From positions 25,801 through 89,800 of the forward strand of contig JBGTJE010000005.1 of assembly GCA_041745295.1 (NCBI GenBank): a DNA stretch of 64,000 nucleotides, written 5' to 3'. The position numbers and the translations under genes were made by a program. A model generated the notes under the pieces. The model worked only from the letters and a program-made list of their open reading frames with translations. It made no database searches and was not told the DNA's origin. Shown piece by piece: positions 36,694 to 45,423 of the stretch (position 1 is its first letter; each line of letters starts with the position of its first letter). This DNA comes from JANMEB01 sp041745295 (GTDB lineage Bacteria; Planctomycetota; Planctomycetia; Pirellulales; Pirellulaceae).

Positions 36694-37333
36694 GACGCTT
36701 CGATTCAGCCCGACGGCTTGGGCCAAATTGATTTACCTGCGCGATATCGGCGACACCGAAGTCGGAGGATTCGGGATCGCACCGTCCGATGATCCGACGT
36801 TCGTCGAAGACGTCAGGCTTGTGCGACAAACCTGCTCCTGGGCACATGTGAAATTCGACGACGAATCGGTCGCGGACTTTTTTGACGATCAAGTTGACGA
36901 AGGAAAGCGCCCGGAGCAATTCGCCCGAGTGTGGATCCATACGCATCCCGGTCAATGTCCGCGACCAAGCGGCACCGACGAACTGACGTTTGAGCGGGTC
37001 TTTGGCCAGGCTGACTGGGCCGTTATGTTCGTCTTGGCGCGTGAGGGCGCTGCGTACGCACGCTTGCGATTCAACGTCGGTCCGGGAGCAGACGTTGAAC
37101 TCTCGACCGAGATCGACTTCACGCGGCAGTTTGAGGGGAGCGATCGCGAAAACTGGCGTCGTGAGTTTGACGAAAATGTATTCGACGAGATGCTTCGACC
37201 TGAACCAGTCGAGACGTCGCGCAAACAAATGCCCGATTCGACTCTTAGCGTGCCGGACGCATGGTACGACCCATGGTTCGAGTATCTCGACGACGATCTA
37301 GCCATGGAGAAACGCGATGACTTCATTGTCTAA
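36611..37333 (+). CDS. JAB/JAMM-domain metalloprotease
   Basis: 240 residues from the ATG at 36611. The JAMM motif is complete: Glu50 in TEVGGF, then HxHx7Sx2D as H110, H112, S120, D123, which bind zinc. In ubiquitin-like operons this protease matures the Ubl or removes it from targets. All possible starts (36584, 36611, 36644) lie inside the E2 gene, in another frame; I chose 36611 for its upstream GAGGTG. The stop overlaps the E1 start by 17 bases. Confidence 0.85.
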   Translation: MKENLKKSKSWMKAWPSRVPTLPAPKPKTLRFSPTAWAKLIYLRDIGDTEVGGFGIAPSDDPTFVEDVRLVRQTCSWAHVKFDDESVADFFDDQVDEGKRPEQFARVWIHTHPGQCPRPSGTDELTFERVFGQADWAVMFVLAREGAAYARLRFNVGPGADVELSTEIDFTRQFEGSDRENWRREFDENVFDEMLRPEPVETSRKQMPDSTLSVPDAWYDPWFEYLDDDLAMEKRDDFIV

Positions 37334-38006
37334 CGAGTTGTTGACCGAACCCAACCGGTTTGTGCGCCAAAGCGGACTTGTACCGATGGACCGCCTACAT
37401 GACGTCACCGCCACGGTGATTGGAGTAGGGGCCATTGGTCGCCAAGTTGTGATTCAGCTGGCGTCGATCGGTGCACAGAGCATTCAGCTCGTCGACTTTG
37501 ATCTAGTTGATCACACGAACGTGACGACTCAAGGCTACTTGGCCGACGAGATCGGATTGCCAAAAGTGACGGCGGCATCGCGAATGATCGGCCGAATCGA
37601 TCCGAATATTATGGTCACCGTGATCGAAGATCGTTACCGGCCGCAACTTGAGAGTGGCAAGGCTGTGTTTTGTTGCGTCGATTCGATCTCTGCGCGAGCC
37701 GCGATCTGGCGCTCGGTGCGGGATCGCTGCGAGTTTTGGGCCGACGGCCGAATGTTGGGCGAGGTCATCCGCGTGTTGATCGCGACGGATTTGGATTCGA
37801 AGAACCGCTATATGCAATCGATTTTTCCGCAATCCGACGCTCAACTTGGTACTTGCACATCGCGAAGCACGATCTACGCCGCGTCGATCGCCGCTGGCCT
37901 GATGCTCCACCAGTTCACGCGTTGGCTGCGACGACTACCGGTTGACGCCGACGCATCGATGAATCTCCTGGCGGGCGAGCACTCGGTCGCAGGCAGGACC
38001 GAGTGA
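37317..38006 (+). CDS. E1-like ThiF-family adenylyltransferase
   Basis: 229 residues. The nucleotide-binding GVGAIG is at 36-41, then LVDFDLVD near 58-65, and Cys180 in LGTCTSRST is the likely thioester cysteine. ThiF/E1 enzymes adenylate the C-terminus of the Ubl and pass it on. GGAG lies seven bases before ATG 37317, within the end of the JAB gene. Last gene of the operon; a strong terminator follows. Confidence 0.88.
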   Translation: MTSLSNELLTEPNRFVRQSGLVPMDRLHDVTATVIGVGAIGRQVVIQLASIGAQSIQLVDFDLVDHTNVTTQGYLADEIGLPKVTAASRMIGRIDPNIMVTVIEDRYRPQLESGKAVFCCVDSISARAAIWRSVRDRCEFWADGRMLGEVIRVLIATDLDSKNRYMQSIFPQSDAQLGTCTSRSTIYAASIAAGLMLHQFTRWLRRLPVDADASMNLLAGEHSVAGRTE

Positions 38007-38021
38007 TTCGCCCATTTCCCT

Positions 38022-38054
38022 AAACCGGCCGCCTCGCGGCTGCCGGTTTTTTTT
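38022..38054 (+). terminator. Intrinsic terminator of the Ubl operon
   Basis: AAACCGGC (38022-38029) pairs with GCCGGTTT (38042-38049), and the stem runs into eight or so Ts. Confidence 0.9.
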
Positions 38055-38377
38055 AGCTATCCGGGGCGTCCACGCTGAGCACCACTAAAATTCAATTGAT
38101 CGCCATTGATCGCACAAGCCACCCAACGGACAGTCAGTTCATCAAACAAAATGGAAGGGCAAACCTAGCGCGTGGTCACGACGGGCGAGCGTTCGACTCT
38201 GCCTTAAGGCTCTATATAGCCTGGCGAGTTACATTCATCGAACTAACTTGACGAGTTGACCATATCGTACAATGCCAACTTACCGCCAGCCAAAACTGCA
38301 ATGGCGGCTTCGGCCAAGACACTACAACGACCGCGATCGATGCGTGTTTTAGCCTTTTCCATCAGTAAGGCGACTCA
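38055..38377 (+). other. Intergenic region before the restriction-modification gene
   Basis: About 320 bases. It must carry the promoter of the R-M gene. A short direct repeat (TTGATCGC twice near 38096-38111) and a TTGAC...TACAAT pair with a too-short spacer are visible; neither is convincing. No gene seen. Confidence 0.4.
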
Positions 38378-41300
38378 ATGGCGAAGCAAACGCGGGCGCG
38401 AACGAAAGAAAAATCGCTGCTCAAGCTGATCGACAAATATTACGCCGATCTGGCGGACCTCGCGCGGCAAAATGTCTTGTTCGAAATGGGGACGCGCCAT
38501 GCCTTTCATCGTTTAATGGCCGATGCCGGTAAACCGCACGGCTGGACGCTGATCGCCGAGCAGGAAAAGAAGGTCAACGGCAAGACGATCCGGCCCGATG
38601 GAACGTTCAAGGATGAAATGAATCTCGTTCGCGGCTATTGGGAGGCCAAGGACACGGCCGACAAACTCGACGCCGAAATCGAAAAAAAGCGCAAAGCCGG
38701 CTACCCCCTTAACAACATCATCTTTGAGGACACTCAAACCGCGATTCTCTACCAGCACGGCGAGCGGATCCTGACCGTGCCAATGAAGGCACCGGACAAG
38801 TTGGCCGAACTGGTGCAACAGTTCTTCGGCTACGTCGAGCCCGAGATCGAGGAGTTTGAGCAGGCGGTCAACGAATTCAAAGAGCGCGTCCCCGATCTGG
38901 CCGAAGGCTTGGCTAAGAAAATCGCCGACGCCCACCGGACCAACCCGGCGTTCAAGCGGGCCTTCGCCGACTTTTTCGAGCTCTGCAAGTCCAGTCTCAA
39001 CCCGAACATATCCCAGGCCGCCGTTGATGAGATGCTGATCCAGCACATCCTCACCGAGCGTTTGATCCGCGAGATCTTCGACAATCCCGAGTTCGTCCGC
39101 CGCAACGTTATCGCCACCGAGGTCGAAAAGGTGATGCAGGCGATGACCAGCCACAGCTTCGACCGCAACACATACCTCCGCGACCTGGACCGGTTCTATG
39201 TCGCCATCGAACACGCGGCTCGAACGATGACTGATTGGTCCGACAAGCAGTACTTCTTGAACACGGTCTACGAGCGGTTCTTCCAGGGCTACTCAGTCAA
39301 GCTGGCGGACACGATGGGAATTGTCTATACACCGCAAGAGATCGTCGACTTTATGTGCGCGTCGGTGGCCGAAGTTCTGGGAAAGGAGTTCGGCAAAAAT
39401 CTCTGGAGCGACGACGTTTACATCATCGACCCCTGCACGGGCACTGGGAATTTCATCGTCAACCTGATCCGCCGCATCCCCAAGGCCAAGCTGGAGGACG
39501 TGTATAAGCACCGGCTCTTCGCCAACGAGATCATGCTCCTCCCGTACTACATCGCGGCGCTGAATATCGAGCATGCGTATTTTGAGCAGGCGGGGAAGTA
39601 CGAGGGATTCGAGGGGCTGTGCTTCGTCGACACTTTGGACATGGCAGAGCACTCGCAAGGCGAACTTGGATTCATGAACGCTAGGAACAGCGAACGGGTG
39701 GCACGGCAAAAGCGAACGCCGATTACCGTCGTAATCGGGAATCCGCCGTACAACATGCACCAACAAAGCGAGAACGACAACAATAAGAACCGCGCGTATC
39801 CCGTAGTCGACGGACGAATCAAGGCGACGTACGCGAAAGATAGCACCGCGACAAACAAGAACGGCCTTCGCGACGCCTACGTGAAGTTCTTCCGCTGGGC
39901 CGTTGACCGCTTGGACAATCGCGATGGGATTGTCTGTTACGTGAGCAACAACAGCTTTGTCGATCAAATCGCGTTCGACGGGATGCGTAAGCATCTGTCG
40001 ACAGACTTCGACGCTATCTACCACCTCGATCTTGAAGGAAACGTTCGGCACGATCCGAAGCTTGCCGGCACAACCTACAACGTGTTCGGAATCCAAGTTG
40101 GCGTCGGCATCACGGTTGCGATCAGGCATCGTGCGACCAAGGGCCAGGCAGTCTCCTACGCAGCGGTTGAGAAGAACCTGCGGCGCGAGGTCAAACTCGC
40201 GTGGCTTGCCGAACATAAAACGTTGGCCGGCGTTGAATGGCGCAGGCTGACGCCCGACAACCGGCATACCTGGCTCGTGCCGCAGAATGCAGGGGAATTC
40301 CTGTCATTACTACCTCTTGCATCGCGCGAATCGAAGGCTGCGACGACGGGAGAAATCGCGGTCGTGTTCAAGCGTTACGGACGCGGCGTCGCCACCTGCC
40401 GCGACGACGTTGTGTACGACTTTCATCGCGACGTGTTACGCGAGCGAGTGAAGGGCTTTATTGAGGGCTACAACGGCGAAGTGGATCGCTTTCGCCGGTC
40501 GGACAAGCAGGAGCCCGTCGATGACTTTGTCAAATACGACTCCATCAAGTGGAGTCGCGATTTGAAGGCAGACCTGAAGCGGGAAAGGTACGCCGAGTTC
40601 TCTGACGAAAAGTTACGACATGCGACGTACCGCCCATTCTGCAAAATGCATCTATTCCTCGATCGTGTTCTGAACGAAGAAGTGTATGTTTTCCCTGAAA
40701 TCTTCCCCACGGAAGAAACCGAGGCAGAGAACGAGATCATCTCTCTGACCGATCTCGGCTCAGAAAAGCCATTCATGACCTTACTCGCGTCCGGTGTCGT
40801 TGACCTGCACGTCGTCGGCGCGGGCGCGAGCTGTCAGTGCTTCCCCTTTTACGTTTACGACGAAGACGGCACGAACCGCCGCGAGAACATCACCGATTGG
40901 GCGTTGAAGCAGTTTCGCGACCACTACAAAGACAAGAAGCTCGACAAGTGGGACATCTTCCACTACGTCTATGGCCTGCGGCACCATCCCGGCTATCGCG
41001 AGAAATTCGCCGACAACCTCAAGCGCGAGCTGCCGCGAATTCCCTTCGCCCCCGACTTCCGTGCCTTTGCCAAAGCCGGCGAAGAGCTCGCCAAGCTCCA
41101 TCTCGACTACGAAAAGGTAAAGCCCTGGAACCTGGAATTCGTCGAAGCGCCGGGCGTGCCCCTCTCATACCGCGTCGAAGATAAAATGCGGCTCTCGAAG
41201 GACAAGCTGCGACTGACGGTCAATCCTTCGCTCACCCTCGTTGGCATCCCGCCCGATGCGCTCAACTACCGACTCGGAAACCGCTCCGCCCTCGAATGGG

Positions 41301-41473
41301 TCGTCGATCAGTATCAAGTATCGACCGACAAACGGAGCGGCATCACTTCCGATCCGAACCGCGACGACGACCCTGAATACATCGTCCGACTCATCGGGCA
41401 GGTGATTCGCGTCAATATGGAAACCGTGGCGATCGTCCATGCACTGCCGGATTATTCCACGGAGAAGTCGTGA
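38378..41473 (+). CDS. Single-chain restriction-modification enzyme (type IIG/ISP-like)
   Basis: 1031 residues. The N-terminal nuclease has PDG at 73-75 and Glu89-Ala-Lys91 in GYWEAKD, a PD-(D/E)XK site. The middle is an N6-adenine methylase: DPCTGTGNF (motif I) near residue 350 and NPPYNM (motif IV) near 460. The C-terminal 450 residues are the ISP-type specificity part (YRPFCKMHLFLDR, YVYGLRHHPGYREK). Unlike LlaGI-type ISP enzymes there is no helicase, so it is nearer to type IIG. AAGGCGA precedes ATG 38378. It is a second defence locus, right of the Ubl operon. Confidence 0.85.
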   Translation: MAKQTRARTKEKSLLKLIDKYYADLADLARQNVLFEMGTRHAFHRLMADAGKPHGWTLIAEQEKKVNGKTIRPDGTFKDEMNLVRGYWEAKDTADKLDAEIEKKRKAGYPLNNIIFEDTQTAILYQHGERILTVPMKAPDKLAELVQQFFGYVEPEIEEFEQAVNEFKERVPDLAEGLAKKIADAHRTNPAFKRAFADFFELCKSSLNPNISQAAVDEMLIQHILTERLIREIFDNPEFVRRNVIATEVEKVMQAMTSHSFDRNTYLRDLDRFYVAIEHAARTMTDWSDKQYFLNTVYERFFQGYSVKLADTMGIVYTPQEIVDFMCASVAEVLGKEFGKNLWSDDVYIIDPCTGTGNFIVNLIRRIPKAKLEDVYKHRLFANEIMLLPYYIAALNIEHAYFEQAGKYEGFEGLCFVDTLDMAEHSQGELGFMNARNSERVARQKRTPITVVIGNPPYNMHQQSENDNNKNRAYPVVDGRIKATYAKDSTATNKNGLRDAYVKFFRWAVDRLDNRDGIVCYVSNNSFVDQIAFDGMRKHLSTDFDAIYHLDLEGNVRHDPKLAGTTYNVFGIQVGVGITVAIRHRATKGQAVSYAAVEKNLRREVKLAWLAEHKTLAGVEWRRLTPDNRHTWLVPQNAGEFLSLLPLASRESKAATTGEIAVVFKRYGRGVATCRDDVVYDFHRDVLRERVKGFIEGYNGEVDRFRRSDKQEPVDDFVKYDSIKWSRDLKADLKRERYAEFSDEKLRHATYRPFCKMHLFLDRVLNEEVYVFPEIFPTEETEAENEIISLTDLGSEKPFMTLLASGVVDLHVVGAGASCQCFPFYVYDEDGTNRRENITDWALKQFRDHYKDKKLDKWDIFHYVYGLRHHPGYREKFADNLKRELPRIPFAPDFRAFAKAGEELAKLHLDYEKVKPWNLEFVEAPGVPLSYRVEDKMRLSKDKLRLTVNPSLTLVGIPPDALNYRLGNRSALEWVVDQYQVSTDKRSGITSDPNRDDDPEYIVRLIGQVIRVNMETVAIVHALPDYSTEKS

Positions 41474-41603
41474 GAGTTGCCGCCCTGTCCTGGTCGATAA
41501 TAATCATCCAGGCCTTCGATGGCCCCATCCAAATCCTCCTCTCGGATTGTACGGCTTTGGGGAATAAAATAGTCAACAACCCCCGGAACTGCGGTAGCGA
41601 ATA

Positions 41604-42752
41604 ATGGCTGAATTCGTTGATGTTAAACCTGAAATGATCCGCTGGGCGGTGGAACGCTCTGGTTTGACTCTCAATAAGTTTCCGGCGGAGGTCGGAATGT
41701 GGGTCCGCAGGGACGCCCGACCGACGATTTCGAAATTGGAGAAATTCGCCAAAAAAGCAATGGTTCCGTTTGGATACCTTTTTCTTCCGGAGCCACCAGT
41801 GGAAGAATTGCCAATGCCGGATTACCGGACGCTTGACGATGACGGCGTCGAGCGACCGAGCCCGAACCTGTTGGATACCATTCATGACATGCGGCGGCGG
41901 CAAGCGTGGATGCGGGATCATGTGACCGAAAATGGTCAGCATCCACATTCCTACGTCGGTTCCTTCTCCACGGATTCTCCTGTCAAGCAAGTCGTGGGGG
42001 CAATTCGCAATCAGCTGAATCTTCCCCTCGACTGGGCACGGGAGCACAAGACATGGGAGGCAGCCCTCACATTTCTGGCGAGACAAACCGAGGCGGCCGG
42101 AATACTCGTGTTTTTCAACGGAGTGGTCAGCAACAATCCGCACCGCAAACTCGATCCTGAAGAGTTTCGTGGATTTGTGCTTAACGATAGACTTGCGCCC
42201 TTGATATTTGTGAATGCAGCGGACACAAAAGCTGCCCAAATGTTTACGGTGGCACACGAACTTGCTCACGTCTGGATTGGCGAAAGCGCGCTATTTAATC
42301 TCCCGCTCCTTGATCCAGGACGGAACGACGTTGAAAAATACTGCAATCGTGTTGCGGCAGAGCTATTGGTTCCAGCTGAGCAAATGCGCAAGGCATGGGA
42401 GCGTGTATCCGATGACGACCAACCATTTCAGCTATTGGCTCGGTATTTCAAGGTTAGTCCGATCGTTATTGGTAGACGAGCGAAAGATCTCGGACTAGTA
42501 ACTCCCGAAGCCTTTTTTCAGTTCTATCATGCCTACCGCGAAGAGATCGCAGACGCGATGCGCCGCAAAGCACCTGGCGGCGATTTCTACCGAACTCAAA
42601 CCGCACGCATTGGACGCAGATTTGGAAGGGCCGTGGCTTCCGCGGCGGAATCGGGACTTCTGTCCTGGCAGGAGGCGTTTCGATTGACTGGACTTTTTGG
42701 CCAGACTTTTGACCGATATATCGCGTTTCTCCGGAAGCAGGAGGGGCGATGA
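41604..42752 (+). CDS. HTH/ImmA-IrrE metallopeptidase antitoxin
   Basis: 382 residues. The first 70 resemble the XRE-like HTH of this family (WAVERSG, AEVGMWVRRDARPTISKLEKFA). The IrrE/ImmA peptidase has H218-ELA-H222 (VAHELAHVW) and a later Glu in AAELLVP. In these pairs the protein represses the operon and neutralises the toxin. The next gene overlaps by four bases (ATGA) and encodes a PIN-like toxin that is interrupted. The promoter is in the 130 bases after the R-M gene; no ribosome binding site was found. Confidence 0.85.
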   Translation: MAEFVDVKPEMIRWAVERSGLTLNKFPAEVGMWVRRDARPTISKLEKFAKKAMVPFGYLFLPEPPVEELPMPDYRTLDDDGVERPSPNLLDTIHDMRRRQAWMRDHVTENGQHPHSYVGSFSTDSPVKQVVGAIRNQLNLPLDWAREHKTWEAALTFLARQTEAAGILVFFNGVVSNNPHRKLDPEEFRGFVLNDRLAPLIFVNAADTKAAQMFTVAHELAHVWIGESALFNLPLLDPGRNDVEKYCNRVAAELLVPAEQMRKAWERVSDDDQPFQLLARYFKVSPIVIGRRAKDLGLVTPEAFFQFYHAYREEIADAMRRKAPGGDFYRTQTARIGRRFGRAVASAAESGLLSWQEAFRLTGLFGQTFDRYIAFLRKQEGR

Positions 42753-43267
42753 GCGAGCCTCTTCGATTTCTCCTAGACGCTGATGCTTTCATTACAGCCC
42801 ATTGACAGCATTATCGATTTACTTTTTGCCCCGCATATTGGCGAATGCTGCTCGACGAACACGAGAACAATCGGGTCGCAAGCATCGAACCTGTGCGGCG
42901 GGAAATACTTCAAGGAAAAGACCGATTGGCGGCATGGGTCAAATCTAAACCCCCGAAGTCGTTTTTCAAGGGCATATCCGATAAAGCAGTCGTAACGAAA
43001 TTTGGTAAACTCTCTGCGTGGGTGAATGATCGTGGGGAATACTCGCCAGAGGCAAAAGCAGAGTTTGCGGCAGCAGCAGATGGCTGGCTTGTCGCCTACG
43101 CAGACGCGAACGAATTCGTTGTTTGCACGTATGAAGTTTCTCGCCCTGAATCTAAAGCTCGCGTCATGCTTCCGGATGTCGCAAATTGGGCGGGCGTGCC
43201 TTGCGTAACTCCGCACGACATGCTCGCAGAATTGGGAATTCGAATGGTGCTGGGCAAGAAAAACTAG
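42749..43267 (+). pseudogene. DUF4411 PIN-like toxin interrupted by an in-frame TGA
   Basis: The frame starts at ATG 42749 (overlapping the ImmA stop) and encodes the DUF4411 opening FLLDADAFITAH, then TGA at 42803-42805, then QHYRFTFCPAYW and the rest of the family to 43267. Family members have an ordinary residue where the TGA is. Without the stop the protein would have 172 residues. A restart at the ATG at 42845 would lose the first PIN aspartate. No SECIS-like hairpin of proper size follows, so I read it as a nonsense-inactivated toxin (or a base error) rather than a selenoprotein. Confidence 0.75.
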
Positions 43268-43529
43268 TCGCAAGAACCCAGCCTTGAGCCATTCGCAAAT
43301 CGGTGGTCGGCTGCACTTTTCATGTGCATTCTAGAATTTCGGGAGAGCCGCCGCAAAGTTTTCGCTGGATTCGATTGTCGCGCAGCTACTTCGTTCGCTC
43401 GCTTGGCGTGATGTCTACGTTAGCCCCGTTGCGCGGCGCAACCATCGCGGAACCTGATCCGTTTGCAATCCCGGCCTGCGCTTAGTGCGTATAGAACGTA
43501 ATCCGATTGTCGCCGCCCGCCGCCTCCGA

Positions 43530-44813
43530 TTATGTCTCAGTCTTGGAGTCGCAATTATTGGCCGCTGCCAGTCGCGTTCGAAGTAATCGTTGCTCGAACG
43601 GGGAAGTCGTACGTTCCAATGCCCGCTCCAAGTGAACTTTCGCTACGTCGAAGTGTCCGACGCGACGGTGAAGTTCGCCAAGCGCCGCGTCAAACAAGTA
43701 ATAACCTTTAGGAATACCGTCCCAGGAAATGCTAGACAACGCGTTGAGTCCCGCTTGGGGACCGTGCAAATAAGAAATGGCGATCGCACGATTCAGTGCA
43801 TGGACGGGGGAAGGCTGGACTCGGACAAGCAGGTCATATAAATGCAAGATCCGAGTCCAATTCGTGGCCGCAAAAGTAGCGGCCAAGCAATGTTCCGCCG
43901 CGATGCCGGCCTCGAGGTGATAAGCCGAAAGTTCGTCGCCGTCGGCAGATGACGCGAGCCAGCGAACGCCTTGGTTAATCATCGCTCGGTCCCAGAGCGA
44001 TCGATTTTGATCGGGGAGTAGGACAACTTCCTCTGTCGATTGCAGACGCGCACCAAACCGAGCGGCTTGAAATGCCATCAAGGCCATCAACGCGTGGGTA
44101 GCAGGAATTTGCCCGGTCGGATGGGCTAAGATCAGTCCGCCCAATCGGATGGCTTCTTCGCAAAGATCCTGTCGGATCAACCGTTCGGCACCGCTCGAAT
44201 TGTATCCTTCGTTGAAAATCAGATAGACGACACGCAGCACGGATGTGAGTTGCTCGCTTCCCACACCGTCGATCAGATTTGCGGGCGATGCCTTGCGGAG
44301 CGAATCCTTTGCTCTAGTCAATCGACGCTGGATGGCCTCGGCATTCGACAATAAGGCTCGGGCGATTTCCGAAACGCTGAAACCGCAGGCCATCTTCAAC
44401 GCAAACGCGACTTGAGACTCTTCGCTTAACGATGGATGGCAACAGAGACAGAGCATGCGCAGTCGGTCATCGTCCAAGTCATTCAATGCGTCGAGCTTCG
44501 TCCAGACTTCGCTTTCGCTATTTGTCTCCTCCAAGTCGCCATCCGCCAAATGGGGCGCGATTTTTGTGGACCAATGCCGTTGCCGCCGGAGGTTGTCGAG
44601 TGCGGAATTCTTGGCCACCCGAAACAGCCAGCCCGCCGGATCATCGGGTACGCCGCGGGTCGCCCAAGATCGCAAAGCCTGCATGAACGCGCCCTGGACC
44701 ACGTCCTCGACGAGGTCCAAGTGCCGAGGTCCAAGGATCCGCGCAAGCGAGGCGACCAAGCGGCCGGACTGATGCCGGAAGAAATGCTCAGCAAGTTGAT
44801 GCGAATCCGACAT
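43530..44813 (-). CDS. ECF RNA polymerase sigma factor with long C-terminal extension (DUF6596-type)
   Basis: 427 residues. Region 2 (LVEDVVQGAFMQALRSW) and region 4 (FSVSEIARALLSNAEAIQRRLTRAK as HTH) are followed by a 230-residue helical extension (VVYLIFNEGY, ALNRAIAISYLHGP). This is the ECF group that pairs with YCII/DGPF proteins. Here the DGPF gene is directly upstream on the same strand, separated by a 10-base-stem palindrome. The target promoters are unknown. Confidence 0.9.
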   Translation of the reverse strand: MSDSHQLAEHFFRHQSGRLVASLARILGPRHLDLVEDVVQGAFMQALRSWATRGVPDDPAGWLFRVAKNSALDNLRRQRHWSTKIAPHLADGDLEETNSESEVWTKLDALNDLDDDRLRMLCLCCHPSLSEESQVAFALKMACGFSVSEIARALLSNAEAIQRRLTRAKDSLRKASPANLIDGVGSEQLTSVLRVVYLIFNEGYNSSGAERLIRQDLCEEAIRLGGLILAHPTGQIPATHALMALMAFQAARFGARLQSTEEVVLLPDQNRSLWDRAMINQGVRWLASSADGDELSAYHLEAGIAAEHCLAATFAATNWTRILHLYDLLVRVQPSPVHALNRAIAISYLHGPQAGLNALSSISWDGIPKGYYLFDAALGELHRRVGHFDVAKVHLERALERTTSPFEQRLLRTRLAAANNCDSKTET

Positions 44814-44869
44814 GATTCACGCCTGCGGTCCAAGGGGCCAAACCGAATACCGACGACCCCTCACCCTAA

Positions 44870-44898
44870 CCCTCTCCCCACGAAGCGCGGGGAGAGGG
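44870..44898. repeat. REP-like palindrome between the DGPF and sigma genes
   Basis: A perfect 10-base stem CCCTCTCCCC/GGGGAGAGGG with a 9-base loop, preceded by CACCCTAAC. Such elements are scattered in many high-copy families of bacterial genomes; there is no T-run, so it is not a classical terminator. Confidence 0.6.
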
Positions 44899-44923
44899 AA
44901 CGAAAGATGTTGGGGAAAAGCTG

Positions 44924-45265
44924 CTAGTTGTACCCCGCGAGTTCGCGAATCTCGATGCTTCCCTCCCCCATCAAACAGGGACATTCTCGGGCGATTTGGA
45001 GTGCTTCGTCGTAGCTCTTCGCGGCGATGACCGAGTAACCGCCGAGCACCTCCTTCGACTCAGCAAACGGCCCGTCGGAGACCACTCCGCCGCTACGGAT
45101 CACCCGCCCCCCGGATTTCAGGCCGTCGCCGCCATCGACGATGTTTCCCGAGGCCGAGTATTTCCCGATCCATTGTCCCCAATGCTCGAGCGCGGCTTGG
45201 ATTTCTTCGGCAGACGGCTGGGCTTCTTCTTGCGGGTTGCGATAAACGAACAGGTACTTGATCAT
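44924..45265 (-). CDS. YCII-related (DGPF-domain) protein
   Basis: 113 residues from ATG 45265, with GGAG eight bases upstream; the open frame runs back to 45412. It opens MIKYLFVYR and has VSDGPFAESKEVLGGYSVI, the DGPF signature. These small dimeric proteins accompany ECF sigma factors of the kind encoded next to it, perhaps as part of its signal. Confidence 0.9.
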   Translation of the reverse strand: MIKYLFVYRNPQEEAQPSAEEIQAALEHWGQWIGKYSASGNIVDGGDGLKSGGRVIRSGGVVSDGPFAESKEVLGGYSVIAAKSYDEALQIARECPCLMGEGSIEIRELAGYN

Positions 45266-45423
45266 GATTAAACTCCGTGGAATTTGACTTCTGGGCGAGA
45301 TTACGATTGCTTTCGCCCGTACGCAACATCGACGAACGGTCGACTGACAATCGGACATTGCGACAAGATTTTCTTCACAGCGCCAAAAAACAAGGCGGAA
45401 TGCCGAGGTCAACGGTTCGCCGA

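Noticed and set aside
39293..40267. 324-residue minus-strand open frame
   Set aside because: Antisense to the methylase core of the restriction-modification gene, with no motif of its own.
42803..42805. TGA in the DUF4411 gene as selenocysteine
   Set aside because: No compact hairpin at the SECIS distance, and the family has no thiol residue there; nonsense mutation is simpler.
44870..44898. Palindrome as intrinsic terminator
   Set aside because: The stem is perfect but no T-run follows on either strand; better described as a REP-like element.
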